In this document: positions 33,899 to 47,893 of the stretch, piece after piece
How positions within the stretch are numbered: position 1 is the first letter of the stretch
How the letters are laid out: each line of letters opens with the position of its first letter
Source: Dactylonectria macrodidyma
Taxonomy: Eukaryota; Ascomycota; Sordariomycetes; Hypocreales; Nectriaceae
Assembly: GCA_020744425.1 (NCBI GenBank)
Contig: JAGMUV010000001.1
Span: 6,076,001 to 6,140,000, forward strand
Reading direction: 5' to 3'
Length of the DNA stretch: 64,000 nucleotides
Position numbers and translations under genes: made by a program
The notes under the pieces: model-generated
Database searches by the model: none
Seen by the model: the letters and a program-made list of their open reading frames with translations, nothing else
What the model was told of the DNA's origin: nothing

Positions 33899-35107
33899 AT
33901 GGGTGTCAAAGAGCTTTCCACCTGGATGCTCGGGAACAAGACCATCCGGGAGCGAGCTCTCAAAAAGGTCACCGACATGATCGAGACGGCCGTGCCGCTC
34001 GTCAAGACCATCCAGGCTGGCTATCACCTTCTGGAGACGGGCGAAGCAGTCCACAATGTGAATACGGCGGCGGCGAATATAAACCACTTCATCCCTGCCA
34101 TGCAGGTGATGGGCAAGTCCATCTGCGACAGCGCAAAGATATTTACATACTTTAATATGGCCGCTATAACTATTGGCATCGGCGCCAACATCGTCCCGAC
34201 CTACCAGGGTGTTCAGGTGCTGCAGCTCATAGCAGCCAGGCTAAAAGATATCGCGACAACGTTGGCTGCCCAAACCACCCTCATCGCGCAAAAAGAGTTT
34301 CCTCAATATGTCTTCGAGATGATTCGAGAGCGCCTCGGACAAACGACTGATGATCCGAACTGCGAGCACCTATTTTTCGTCTGGCATCCGGATGACGACT
34401 GGTATCCAAAGTTCTATCACCTTCTTGAGAAGAATCCACCAGGTCCTCGATTTTGTGGGTATACCAATCAGATCGACACCATCTTCCTCTTCATGCTGGC
34501 AGCTAGACGACGCATCCTGGAAAAAGAGGCCCGGGCTGAAGAAAAGGGACGATCAAGGCGACCGACAAAACTACACCTCCTCGTTCCAGCATATCAACCT
34601 ATTCTCATTCTTGAAGCGCTCAAGATCCCCGAGGAAATCGGCGACTTCATCATCGAAGGTCGAGTCAACAGCAACGCGGAGTTAGTCTGGCTAAACCTTC
34701 CAGAGGAGCAGCGTCACTACGTTGTTGGCGTTGGGCAATGGATTCCTCCCACGCAGGGGTGGTGGGATTGGAGCATGTCCAAGGTTGGCATGGCCGAAAC
34801 GCCGCCTAAACTGGGTGCACCAAGAGTCCTGGGGACGAGCCAGCAACACGAAGAGGAGGAAGAAGAGAAGGTTGATCTGTATAGCGAAGACAGTGACGGC
34901 GGTGCTACCTATGAAGCCAGCTTAGCTATTGAGGGACCCAGTGCACCCCGAAGCGGACCAGACGCAGAAACAGCTCGGCACGAAGCAACGCCTGTTCACC
35001 ACCGTCGGCGAAAGAAGCACAAGAAGCGACAAAACAAGGACGATGGCGAGAAGAAAGAACGAAGTCGGCGAGGAAGTGATTCAGTTTCGGTAAATCCTTG
35101 GGCATGA
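33899..35107 (+). CDS. Hypothetical protein, 402 aa, single exon
   Basis: ATG at 33899, uninterrupted to 35107. The N-terminal ~130 residues are helical and partly hydrophobic: IETAVPLVKTIQAGYHLLETGEAV, then MAAITIGIGANIVPTYQGVQVLQLIAARLKDI, which could insert in or associate with a membrane. The middle (residues ~140-300) is globular: HPDDDWYPKFYHLL, FCGYTNQIDTIFLFMLAARRR, KLHLLVPAYQPILILEALKIPEEIGDF, LVWLNLPEEQRHYVV. From ~310 it is disordered and acidic (EEEEEEK), ending in a Lys/Arg cluster (HHRRRKKHKKR) that could be a nuclear or lipid-contact signal. I do not recognise the family; it looks like a lineage-restricted fungal protein. Neighbours give no functional clue beyond lying in the unusual 17.8-35 kb block. 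Confidence 0.75.
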   Translation: MGVKELSTWMLGNKTIRERALKKVTDMIETAVPLVKTIQAGYHLLETGEAVHNVNTAAANINHFIPAMQVMGKSICDSAKIFTYFNMAAITIGIGANIVPTYQGVQVLQLIAARLKDIATTLAAQTTLIAQKEFPQYVFEMIRERLGQTTDDPNCEHLFFVWHPDDDWYPKFYHLLEKNPPGPRFCGYTNQIDTIFLFMLAARRRILEKEARAEEKGRSRRPTKLHLLVPAYQPILILEALKIPEEIGDFIIEGRVNSNAELVWLNLPEEQRHYVVGVGQWIPPTQGWWDWSMSKVGMAETPPKLGAPRVLGTSQQHEEEEEEKVDLYSEDSDGGATYEASLAIEGPSAPRSGPDAETARHEATPVHHRRRKKHKKRQNKDDGEKKERSRRGSDSVSVNPWA

Positions 35108-35745
35108 ATCTCTCAAGGATAGTAGAGCGGGTACAAGCAGGAATTCACAGATTGCATATAATAAGTTTCATGGAGTTGGAGGTAAATAGAAATGTTTTTT
35201 TTTTATTAACTTTGTGGCAGTAGCAACTCGCCCTTGATGGAGCGAACTGCGTTTGCAATAGGAGGTAAATAGAAGACTAGTCTACAGCACAGGGCCGCAC
35301 AGTGCCGCACTGTCATACGTTTATGAATCAAGACTAGCGAAACCGTCAATAGTTTCTAAATACTCAGAAAGGGTCTAACGGTGATTCACTGGTGATATCT
35401 TGTAATCTGCCCAGCAGTAACTCACGGCATCAGGAACAAAGAGGCTGTGGCTACGGGCTGTCTCAAACAGCCATCAGACAATGGAGATATCTTTGTTGTA
35501 GTACGGTTCCTAAGACTTGTTTTTATTTCAGTGCGGCCGATACATGGACGTGACGATAATTGGCATTCGCCATTGATTGTATACAATACTAGTTCTAAAT
35601 CTAATCTATCTAATTATCTATTCTATGAACAAGGCAAACCAAGAACACCGTAGACGGTTAATGACAGGCGTCACACCAAGATTGCTGACTTTGATGTCTT
35701 TGTTCACAGCTCCCTCAATTTGTACACAAGGGATTATCTGCCCTA
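35108..35745. other. Convergent 3' intergenic region with a duplicated ABC-gene 3' end
   Basis: Contains an imperfect copy (35695-35740) of the ABC transporter 3' coding end (35765-35812), and GGAGGTAAATAGAA twice (about 35178 and 35261). Otherwise nothing recognised. Confidence 0.5.
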
Positions 35746-35812
35746 CTACTGGGCCTTCTTCGAAGTCTTTGTTCGCAGCTTCATCAAAACAAACACAAGG
35801 GAATATGAGCTG
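35695..35812. repeat. Imperfect ~46-bp direct duplication, offset 70 bp
   Basis: Both copies begin GTCTTTGTTC(A/G)CAGCT and end ACACAAGGGA(A/T)TAT. One lies in the last codons of the ABC transporter gene, the other just after its stop, so the tail of the gene appears to have been partially copied downstream. Confidence 0.6.
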
Positions 35813-38800
35813 AGAACAAAGATGACCACGATCCCTGCATCCCGCCATCCGTAGGAATACTCTTTGAGGTTGAGCGTGTGGAGATAACCACTGCCATCAC
35901 GATAAGGACAAATTCGACATTCGGCCACAGCGTCCGGGTTGATGAGATTGCTGAGGGCACCCATGCCTTCTGCGGATAGATAGGATGAGAGGTAATTTCC
36001 GCAGGTAGAACCGTTTGGTGGGTTGAGGACTGCAAATTCGAGGTTGTCGCAGTTGACTGGCTGGTCCCAGACGTCAAACACAAGTAGACTGCCCATCAGG
36101 TAGTTGAACGGGTTGAGGTAGTAGATCCAATAACGCCAGAATGGTGTGATCTGATCGTATGAGACCAACACGCCGCAAAACATGATAAGCGTGCCCAGCA
36201 CGAAGGGGTTGACGAGGGCGGCGAAAACGGCATTCGGTGCGTACGCTGCTACGAACTGACCGATACCCGTATAGATGAACTCGTACATGAGCATAACGAA
36301 GAAGGTCGAGCCCGCTCGTGAGATTTCGGTCGGAAACCCAACCGTATAGTACCAGCACACGTAATAGAGCACGGCGCAGATGACGAGGTACGGGATCTCG
36401 GACACGACAAGCCCGGTAACAAAGGCAACCCACGAGTACATCTTGGACTTCTTCTCCCGTGTCTCGAAGATATCGCGGCGCTCGATGAAGAGCGGCTGCA
36501 GCTGGTTGATGACGCCGGGCGCAACGAAGATGAAGTTGAAGATTGTAAAAAGACGCAGCTGCAGATCGCTGAGGGAGCCGCCAATCTTCCAGAACGAGAA
36601 GCCGTTGTATAGCGCGCAGAAGATGTGCAAGACGAATTTGTTGTTGATGTAATCTGTGTTGCGCAGCATTGAGACGTTCATCCGGTGCGTCACAATCTTG
36701 ATCTGCTCCCAGAGCGGCATCGCGAATTCGTGGCCGTCATCGACTGTGGCTGGTGGTTTTGCTACAGCGTCTGAGGTGATTCGATCTAGTTCCGTTTCCA
36801 CGTCTTGGTGTTCTGGCGAAGACAACCATATGTCGGCCCAATCTCTACCCTGCGATAGATGCCCTGAGACGACGTCGATGATGAACTCGGCGGGGTTAGA
36901 TTCGACGGGACACACGGCACCGTTGCGGTTGAAATAGGCCTTAACTGTATCTGCGTTGTTACCAATGTCGCCAAAGTAGACAGTTTTACCGCCCTTGGCT
37001 AGCAACAAGAGGCTATCAAATTGCGCGAAGAGCTGAGCAGATGGCTGATGAATGGTTACTAGCACGGCCTGGCCGACGTCAGCGAGCTTTCGCAGGAACC
37101 GCACCGTGTTGAACGCCGACTGTCCGTCGAGGCCTGATGTTGGCTCGTCGAGAAAGATGAGAATGCTAGGCTTGGAGACAAGTTCAACGGCGATAGTGAC
37201 GCGCTTCCTCTGCTCGACTGAGAGTCCATTGCCAACTGTGCCAATTAACGTATCAGCTAGGTCTCCAAGCTCAAGCAAGGCAATAATAGTATCAACATAT
37301 TCCAGCTTTTCAGCTCGCGGGACGTCCCGGGGCTGTCGTAACAACGCGGAAAACTCAAGGGCCTCTCTGACTGTTGCAAACGGTTCGTGGACATCGAGTT
37401 GTTCGCAATATCCAGCGGAGCGCTGGAACGAAACCGGAAGCGGGCGACCATCGACCATAATGGAGCCCTTGATTGTTCCGTCGGTTTTCCTCTGCGCTAG
37501 GACATCGAGCAGCGTCGTTTTGCCGGCGCCAGAGGCTCCCATGAGGGCACCAAGCATTCCAGGTTTGACCCAGCCTTGGACGTTGTCAAGCAATGTTCTC
37601 TCTCCAGTAGGCGTCCCGATGGTGTAAGACAGGTTCTTCCAGGTAAAGACGGACGTGTTTCGGACGAGTGCACTGTCGGCTCCATCTGTGCTGTCGGATT
37701 GCTCGTTCAAGGTGCCGTCCTCCGTGGCTCCATTGGCCTTTTCCAGTTTCTGTGACTCCTCGTCGGTGCAGTGTGCTACCGCAGTCTTTGCCTTTTCTCT
37801 GGGGATACGCTGGGGCATGCCACCAGGCGCCGAGAAGCGCCAATTGGAGGTTGCAACAATGGTGATGAAGACGAAGAGCACCCAAAAGGCGCAAAGAATA
37901 CCCAGGTTTCTCCACAGGTGCGAATGCCGATACGACATGGACTTAAGGTAGTTGTCACCGAAAACAGATGTCTGCCCGGGGATGGCACCGCTCACACCCG
38001 CACAGGATTGGTGACCTGTATCGTTGTACCCAGGGCCTACCGGGACGAGGTTGGGTCCCACGCATGGGATAATAGCGTCGTGAAACTCGTTTGACATCAA
38101 GGCCTCAAACGCGTAGGCAAGAGGGTTGATCCAGAATATCCACACAAACCAAGGGTGCATCTTTGGTTTGGGGATCATATACCCGTTGTACAGCACAGTC
38201 GCGATGATGACCAGGCCAGAGACCTTGGTAGCTTTGTCGAATGTTGAGAATGTGGCGCCAATGGACCTGAACAAAGCCGTCATGCACTATTATGACATGT
38301 TAGTTAAGCTCTTCAACCTACACATCCTGGTGACGGGATGTACTGACCATGGTTGTAACGGCCAAGATGACCCAAAACGTGAAGAAAGACTCAGCAGCCA
38401 CCTTTAGCCCAACCATAAAATAGAGCACTACTGAAAAGACGGAAATCTGGAACAAAATGATGGGAATGTCTGCTGTGATCTGAGCCAGACAGTAAGCGGC
38501 AGGGTGGATTAGAGCAAACGATCTATGCTTGGCGAGGACTGGACGACCGGTGAAGGAATCAGTGACCTCGGACATGGCCAGCAACGAATTGAACATGATG
38601 CCGAAGAACAAAGCACCCGACTTGACAAATAGCCCCGCGGTCGTATTTGGGGCGTCGTAGAAGAGAGACCCTGCGACAAGGGCCTGTATTAAGACGGTCA
38701 GCTGCTTCATGAAGAAGGTGACTTTGTCGCCCCAGATGATCTGGTACTGCCGAACAACGCAGGCGTGCACCTGGGAGACGAAGCCGACGGTCAGAGGGCT

Positions 38801-40070
38801 GCTGGCAGATAGCTGATGGTCTCTTTCGATGGATATGGCTTCTTGGAAGAGCTTTGTGTTGTCTTTCGCCGCCTCCGTTGAGGGGTAGCCGTACTCGGCA
38901 ATCATCCTGGTATATACCTGCGACCTCTCGTACGCGCTCTGCAGGGCCTGCGCATTACGCGGAAATGTATTCTCGCAATCCTTGCGAATCTTTCTCTCCG
39001 TCGGGACCGTGATGCCGGTGAGGAAGTCGGCGACGTTGGCGCCGTCCTGGCACACGAAGCCGAGGTCTTCGGCAAACGGCCGAGCCTCTTGTCGTGAGCC
39101 GTAGAACACCTGCCGGCCGCCGTCTAGCACGAGAACTTTGTCGAAGAGATTGTAGATGCCGTTGCCGGCTTGGTAGAGGGTGACGATGGTGGAGAGGCCG
39201 AGGACGTCGGTGAAGGCGCGGATGGCTTTGGTATACTCTAATGCACTGCATCCTATTAGCTTGCTCTTTTAGTATGACAGTGATAAGTCGAACGTACGTA
39301 CTCGCGTCCAGCCCACGAGTGCTATTATCCCAGCAGTAGATAGACCCTCGCGTAGCAAGACACTCGATGATAGACACTCGTTTCCTCTCGCCGCCCGAGA
39401 CGCCGCGAATAAACTCGTTGCCGACCTTTGTATCGAGGGTATGTTCGATTCCCATAGCTTGAAGCAGGAAATCGCGAGTCTCTCTGCGCAAGTCTTCCTT
39501 GGAGGCGACCGTCTCGGGGAGCTTGAACGGCGTCTTGAGCCGCGTGGCGAAGTCCATGGTCTGGCTGACTGTCAGAGAAGGGAAAAAGAGCTCATCCTCG
39601 GTATTTAGGATGATCTGGCCGCGATAGCGCTCAGCTTCGGACGCATCCATTGAACCGTAGTGCACATCGCCAGCAACAGAAGCGTAGCCGCGCCGCTGGT
39701 TGGCCAAGATATTTAGCAGCGTCGTGCAACCCGAGCCAGGGCGGCCCAGGACGAGCAGCATCTCGCCCGGCTTCACACATCCGTGGCTGTTATCGAGGAT
39801 CGTTTTTAGCAAGGACTTATGTCGACGCTCCTGCAGGGTTTGGAAGGCGTTGAACTGGGTGATGACGTTGTCGTGGATGGTGGCTTCGGCGCTGACGGCT
39901 TGGACGGTGAGGTTCCGCCAGGTGATGCCCAACTTTTTCATGGGAAAGCCGGATTGGTCGTCTCGTTGGCGGAATTCTTCGACACGAGGTTGGAGAGACC
40001 AGGGCGAGGCATCCTCGGGGTCGTGGTCAAGGCGACTTTTCTCGTCTTCGGGTTGTTTGGTGTCAGCCAT
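35746..40070 (-). CDS. Full-size PDR-type ABC transporter (ABCG)
   Basis: Exons complement(39298..40070), (38348..39245) and (35746..38286) close in phase at 1403 residues in the NBD-TMD-NBD-TMD order of pleiotropic drug resistance pumps. NBD1 has the PDR-type degenerate Walker [20 protein letters not shown] and [15 protein letters not shown]2 has canonical [12 protein letters not shown], a signature GLSVEQRKR and [17 protein letters not shown]-type linker, six-helix TMDs and the extracellular loop with CAGVSG/CGNYL cysteines are visible. The start at 40070 sits in a strong context (GCCACC before ATG). Expected role: ATP-driven efflux of hydrophobic toxicants across the plasma membrane; substrate unknown. 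Divergent from a Zn2Cys6 regulator that may control it. Confidence 0.95.
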
Positions 40071-40928
40071 GGTGGCTGAGATGAGGGACATCCACGACAA
40101 CCAGGGTTAAGGAGGAGAGAGAGAGAGGAAGGGTGGTCGATATCTTACATGATGAAAGCTAATGGAACTAAGAGGGATACTCTGGTTTTATGAGAGCGTC
40201 ATTTTCACGAGGCGTCATCATCTGTCGATTTTTTGCTCCCCGGCAATAAAAGTCAAGCCAACGCGAACGAAGCATTCACCGTCCCAACAGCTACAGGCCC
40301 ATGACGGCGCCGACTGGCCGCTGACTTAACCCCCTGAAGATGAGACTGTTCTAGACGGCATATTGTACGAAAGAATTACCCCGACGGGATGTCAAGTTCC
40401 ACTCGAGTTCCCACTCGACGGCATATTGCAACGCCTGTGAGATTAATCCTGGTGGTTTGTTAGTGTCGCCTTTCGATTAGCGACAGATCAGACCGCGTCT
40501 CACAGCTGGCTAAAAGCGTCTTAGCGCATGTCGGAGCGTTTTAGAGCATCCAAAAACGGCTTAGTTCTCGGTGTCGTGGCCGCTGACTCAGCGGGAAGGA
40601 CGGCCGAGCGCCGATTGTCCAATCAGAGAGAAGCCGTTGGCTCGGGATTCCGCGGATGGCGAAAACGAATTGTCATGGCCATGATTCTGACACCAAGACG
40701 AGGCGACACTATTCCCTCTGTGCTGTTTCTTGATCCCTCCCAGCCGCATCCCCTACCTCTATCTCCCTTCTCTTCTTCTCATCTTTCCTTATTGGGATTA
40801 TTCTGCTTCGTCTTCCAACCCATCATCGGTCGGCCGGAGCGCCATCGCGGCCCGATCTTGACTCGACCCGTTCATCGTGTGATCTATACCTATTCTGCTT
40901 CGCCCTCCGAGACCGTTCTGACGTCACC
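40071..40928. promoter_or_regulatory. Bidirectional promoter of the ABC transporter and Zn2Cys6 regulator
   Basis: 858 bp between divergent starts. Carries the 12-bp direct repeat GACGGCATATTG at 40354-40365 and 40417-40428, and tandem GTTCC(C)ACTCGA just before the second copy (about 40396-40418). A CT-rich tract at about 40730-40800 precedes the regulator start. A 137-codon ATG frame starting at 40528 overlaps the regulator start and is judged chance. Confidence 0.5.
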
Positions 40929-43232
40929 ATGGGCAAGATAGCTTGTGATTCTTGTCACCGTAGAAAGGTGTGTAGTTGCCAGATGTCATCCTCGTCACAT
41001 GTTTCCTTCCGGGATTAACCCCCATCTCCTAGATCCGATGCGATGCCACGGTGCCGCAGTGTGACTGGTGCAAGCACCATGATCTTCGCTGCTCCTACGA
41101 CCGTGTCAATCGTTCCAAGAAGCTGGCAGCCAATCACCAGTGAGTCCCTTCGCTTGATCCTTGGTCCCTCGATTATCGTTCTGTCGTGTACAGGATTCTA
41201 CCATTTATAGCATCTCAACTCATTACCCAGTCGTTGAGCTCCACGTACCCACAGCATTTGCTAACAACAGCCCATCTGCAGAGACCCTGGACTATCAGCC
41301 CGCATCAGCAGACTAGAAGATGCTCTTGCGCAAGCTTTATCTAAACTGAAGGAAGCAGAGACACAACGTCTGTATACTCTTTCAAATCACTTCACACTCC
41401 CCCCCTAACATCTACTACTACAGCTCCCCAGCCGCCAACTCCCTCGCATTATCCACCTCTCTCACGCTCTACCATCGCCGCCAACCAGTCACCGCCTGTC
41501 ACCTTTGCTAAAATCCACTTCGCCGGGCTCCTCCTGGGCCAAGTCAGCTCTAGCAGCGGCATCCCGTCCTTTTCCCCGGACGGCCTCCGATGGATTCAGT
41601 CCCGGACCGGCGAGGCCCCGGCCTTTCTCGGCGTCGACGGCGCCTCCGGCATCTACCCGCAGCCCTCGCCCCTCCCCGGCATGCCGCCGCTGTCGGTGGG
41701 CTCTCAGCAACTGTCGTCGTGGCTGGAGCTGCCTGATCGGAAGATTGTGCTCGAGTATCACCGAGTATTTTCTTCCGTTGTGTGGGCGCAGTTTCCCATC
41801 GTCGACCCCGTTCTCTTCCTACAGACCATCGATCTCGCGTACGAAGCGCACTCTTCTACTCCTACTGTAGAGCAGACTGGTGCTAAAGCATGCGTCTTCA
41901 TCTTTCTGACCGTCATGTCGTTTTTGCGGGAAGAAACCAGCGAGTTGATCCCCCTTGTTGACGGCAGTGAGTGTGCGGCCAAGGCTCAGTACTTGCTACC
42001 CCAGTCTCTGTTGGCAGTGAATATGGTCACACTGCAGACCACGTTTATGTTTGTAAGGATATCCGATCCCGTCCTTGCTTTTGTCCTTGTCCTTGTCTCT
42101 GTCTTGGGCACATAGCTAGTCAAACGTTAACCCCATTCCCTCCAGGCTATGCATCAGGCATTCTGTGGACAGGTTCCCGCAGCAGTCATATCTCACTCTC
42201 TCGCGTGTCGAATAGCCATTATGCTGGGTGCTCACTCCGAGCCTGCTCCGCGGATGCCATCTACCGCAAGGGTCGATCACCCAGGGAGGACCAAGTGTCA
42301 CCTACGCGATCTGTTTTGGGTTTGTTACATCTTTGACAAGGAACTATCACTCCGCGCTGGTAATCCGCCTTCGATTGCCGATGAGCATTGCGACCTCACT
42401 CTCCCCGACGGCTATCTCGAAGCGCAGTACGTCGAGCTTGAAGACGGAAAGTCTCCGTCAGTCGACCAGCCCCCCTCCACGCCCTCGTTCCCGAGCGACC
42501 TGCGATTGTGTCTGATCAAGTCCAAGACAAGCAAGCTGCTGTATTCAGCCGAAGCCCATCGCAAATCAGACGCACAGCTTCTCAGCGATATCCGCGAGCT
42601 CGACAACGAGCTGGAGCAATGGAGGCTCTCACTGCCTGCCAAGTTTCGCCCGTCGCTGTCCATTTGTCGGGAGCCCCATCTTGAGATTGACGTCAAGCCG
42701 CTCCTCAGCACGCGCATCATCATGAGGCATGTCAACTACCATTATCTGATGGTCATGATTCACCTAGCGAGTGGGAGGTGTAGCGCGTGGGCAAACAGCA
42801 AGGGAGGCGAGCTTGAAGGCGTAAGTTCTAGTCTGGCTCTGTCAGTCGAAGCGAGTCGATCGACTCTGTACTATTTACGAGCGGCGAACCACGCGCTATT
42901 CGGCGGTGCGTTCTGGTGAGCAACATTCGATTCCTGCATTAGCCAACTTCTAGTCACTGACCATCCCTAGGCTTCTCCTCTTTCATCCCATATCCGCCGT
43001 CACCACCATCTTCTGTAACCTATTACAAAACCCGCTCGACCCGGCGGCGCATGATGACCTTGACCTCCTTAAGACAGCGCCGGATCTGATCAGAAGCATG
43101 CGGGTGCAACAACTGCCGCACGACATTCTACACATCAAGCAGATAAGCAACTTTGTAGCGGAGCTTGTGAGGTTGGGCAATTTCGCGATTAAAAAGGCTA
43201 TGGAAGAACGGAATGCTATGGATGAAGATTGA
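40929..43232 (+). CDS. Zn2Cys6 transcription factor with fungal-specific middle domain
   Basis: Six exons (40929..40967, 41033..41139, 41282..41367, 41424..42052, 42146..42915, 42971..43232) close in phase at 630 residues. The zinc cluster starts at once: CDSCHRRKIRC then CDWCKHHDLRC, spacing CX2CX6CX6CX2CX6C, split by an intron within its first half. A basic linker (NRSKKL) and a leucine-patterned helix (LEDALAQALSKLKEAE) suit dimerisation. A Pro-rich stretch precedes the middle domain (DRKIVLEYHRVFSSVVWAQFPIVD; CGQVPAAVISHSLACRIAIMLG; RDLFWVCYIFDKELSLRAGNPPSI). Nuclear. Divergence from the PDR transporter suggests it regulates it. Intron 3 uses a GTCTGT donor. Confidence 0.9.
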
Positions 43233-45515
<2,283 letters not shown>

Positions 45516-45753
45516 TCGCAGTTGCTAATTTGCTCGCAACAAATTTGTTGTGGCTTATTCTTAATTTCCAATCGACGATGCTTGCTACTTGTCTAGGGGT
45601 AAAGTACTTATACCAACAAGGTCCCTCTTTATAGCAATCCATACGAGAAAAGAATGGTCCTTCACGGTCCACTTCACCGATGTCTACGCTCTGCCATTAT
45701 TTCTTCTCTGACCTCGTTTTGGATCTTTTACAGAGCTTCCTATGTGGCACGTC

Positions 45754-47409
45754 CTACTCAGACGTCAGCCACGCAGGATCATCTGGAGGAAGAACCATAG
45801 GATGCTTCTTGATTATTCCCAAACGCATCAAATCCACAATGTCGACATGAGGTCGCCCGTTGGCCGGTTCAAAGATATCTCGCACAGTTCCCGACCCGTA
45901 CGAGACCCAATGCGGCATTTCTTCTGGGAAAGGGTTGTCTCCGCTGCCATAGACGAAAGCATCGACCTCATCGTCGACCCATGTGGCCTGCCCCTCCGCG
46001 GGCTCCCCGTTTTCTTCGTGCCAGCCCATGGTGATACGAGGCCGCTCGGCGACGGGACGCTCTCGCCAGGGCAAGTTGTCTCGCAGGGCGAAGAGAAACT
46101 CCCGGTTGGTGCCGTGGCCTAGTTGGAAGTGGAGGAAGCTCAGCTCCACCGAACGAAGGGTGGACGGCAGTGCTGCGAGCAGCGAGATGATGTCGTTCTG
46201 TCGCACGATGAAGCCCGAGAGCCCAAAGTGCCGAAGTTTCATCCATTTTTCGATGGGGAAGATGGTGCGTAGCGGGATAAAGTGCTCATTGCCGCCGTCT
46301 GCCTGCCAGTCCTCGCAACTAACCTCGTAAGGCACGTCTGTACGTAGGCTGACACGTTCCAGATCACTTGCCAGGCCAAGTGCAGTCTTCAGGTTGCCGT
46401 TTCGAAACGCTGGCCAGCCCGTATGGTCTTGGCCTTCGACCATCAAGGCGAGGTCGATGCGGCGAAAGCCAGGTTTCAGAAGCATGGTTACTAAGTCGTT
46501 GTATTCGTCGCATTTCTCGTCAAACATGTGAGCGTTGAGGCCAGTGCCGAGCAGACTCACGTCGACGACAAACTCGGACACGGCGTGGTCATGGCGAGCG
46601 AGCATCCAAGTGATGATGCGGAATCCGCGCCACTTGTTCTTATCAATCTCATCTTGATCCAATCCCTTCTTCCACAGTGACAGTCTTAACCAGTCGTGAG
46701 GCTCCTTGGTTGGCCAGCCGCGCGGGATCGGATAGTTGAAGCCGTACGGCAGGGCTCGGATCATGGGCGTCTGATACAACGGGGTGAACGGAACGCCATG
46801 GGCTGCGGGGGTAAGCGTGATTGTCCGCAGCGAAGGAAAGCTTGAAAGGGCATGTTGGAGAGCCCAAGCATCGCTGCTGGCTTTGAGTGTCTGCTGCTGC
46901 TGATGAAACAGCTCTTTATAGTGCACCCAGAGCTCATCTAGCGGTGGCTGAGCGGCGATCCATCGTGCCCTCGCATCGTGATCTGGCCGATCGACATCGT
47001 CACTCTTCCGGTTCTTTGCATCTTTTCGATTCCGGTGACACGTTTCGCTATACCATTCCTTCCAAAAGGGCTCAATGTGCTGCCTCCTATGCTGGCACTG
47101 ATACGCTCGCGGTGGCTCCGGGGGTGAGTCTAGGCGCGCGTCGTCCCAGATGAGTTCGACGACTCTTGTGCGGTAGAGTTCATGATCCGCAATGGCTCTA
47201 CAGACTGCTACGTCTAGGGGGCTGGCGGAGAGAAAGACGCGGTCGATGCGCAGATGCACGCTGTTGCCGAAACGCTTGCACGTCAGGCGCAGGCTTTTGA
47301 GGTCCTTGTTGGTGAGATGAGACGCAATCAATGCATAAAGTTCAGTGGGAAGGTTAATTAGTTGCCCATTCTTTGCGGTTGATGGTGGCGTGTGATCTGA
47401 TGAGGCCAT
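45754..47409 (-). CDS. F-box protein
   Basis: Intronless, 551 residues, ATG at 47409. An F-box occupies about residues 17-55 (LINLPTELYALIASHLTNKDLKSLRLTCKRF), the Skp1-binding adaptor of an SCF ubiquitin ligase. The rest has weakly repetitive Leu-patterned strands (FPSLRTITL, FRRIDLALM, LERVSLR, LRHFGLSGFI, LRSVELSFLH), consistent with a degenerate leucine-rich-repeat substrate receptor. The C-terminus is acidic (WVDDEVDAFVYGSGDNPFPEEMPHW). Substrate unknown. Convergent with the GH2 gene. Confidence 0.85.
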   Translation of the reverse strand: MASSDHTPPSTAKNGQLINLPTELYALIASHLTNKDLKSLRLTCKRFGNSVHLRIDRVFLSASPLDVAVCRAIADHELYRTRVVELIWDDARLDSPPEPPRAYQCQHRRQHIEPFWKEWYSETCHRNRKDAKNRKSDDVDRPDHDARARWIAAQPPLDELWVHYKELFHQQQQTLKASSDAWALQHALSSFPSLRTITLTPAAHGVPFTPLYQTPMIRALPYGFNYPIPRGWPTKEPHDWLRLSLWKKGLDQDEIDKNKWRGFRIITWMLARHDHAVSEFVVDVSLLGTGLNAHMFDEKCDEYNDLVTMLLKPGFRRIDLALMVEGQDHTGWPAFRNGNLKTALGLASDLERVSLRTDVPYEVSCEDWQADGGNEHFIPLRTIFPIEKWMKLRHFGLSGFIVRQNDIISLLAALPSTLRSVELSFLHFQLGHGTNREFLFALRDNLPWRERPVAERPRITMGWHEENGEPAEGQATWVDDEVDAFVYGSGDNPFPEEMPHWVSYGSGTVRDIFEPANGRPHVDIVDLMRLGIIKKHPMVLPPDDPAWLTSE

Positions 47410-47893
47410 GGCTGTAGACGAATGGAAGATGATGTGGATGATGAAGGAGTTAGATGTTGTTCAGATGCAGCAGTTCGCGGTAGCGGATCAAGTATCCACA
47501 ATCGCACTAATTCAGGGATGCGTTGAGGGATACTGGGGTGTAAGCAATGACTACAGGGGGGGGGGGGGGGGGGGAATGCAGTAACCGCTTCAGAGGCGGA
47601 TGTAGGGAAGAGCTCAGGGTAACAACAGGACGAAGATGTTGGGGAAAGGCCATGAAAAGCAGAATATCTTGATCTCGGTATTTGATGTCGGGGTAGAGTG
47701 TCATTGCAAGCTACCAAGAGGGATCTAACGTTACCTGGTCTCAACTATACTGAGACTGTTGTCTTCACTTGTATGGGCATCAAAAGAAAGCAACAAATTA
47801 TTAAAACTAATGCTATAAACCTTTCGTATATCAAGTCTATTTCCCTTGTTCTTCTATACAGTTGACTCCCTTGGAAATACCCTTTTAGCTCAG
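47410..47893. other. Upstream region of the F-box gene with a 19-base G run
   Basis: Contains an uninterrupted G homopolymer at 47556-47574 within the F-box gene's 5' flank (C-run on its coding strand). No gene seen. Confidence 0.6.
47556..47574. repeat. Poly-G homopolymer, 19 bases
   Basis: The single longest homopolymer in the window; length may be uncertain because such runs are error-prone in sequencing. Confidence 0.9.

Noticed and set aside
40528..40941. 137-codon ATG frame upstream of the Zn2Cys6 gene
   Set aside because: Runs through the promoter and CT-rich leader of the regulator and overlaps its start codon; low-complexity content.
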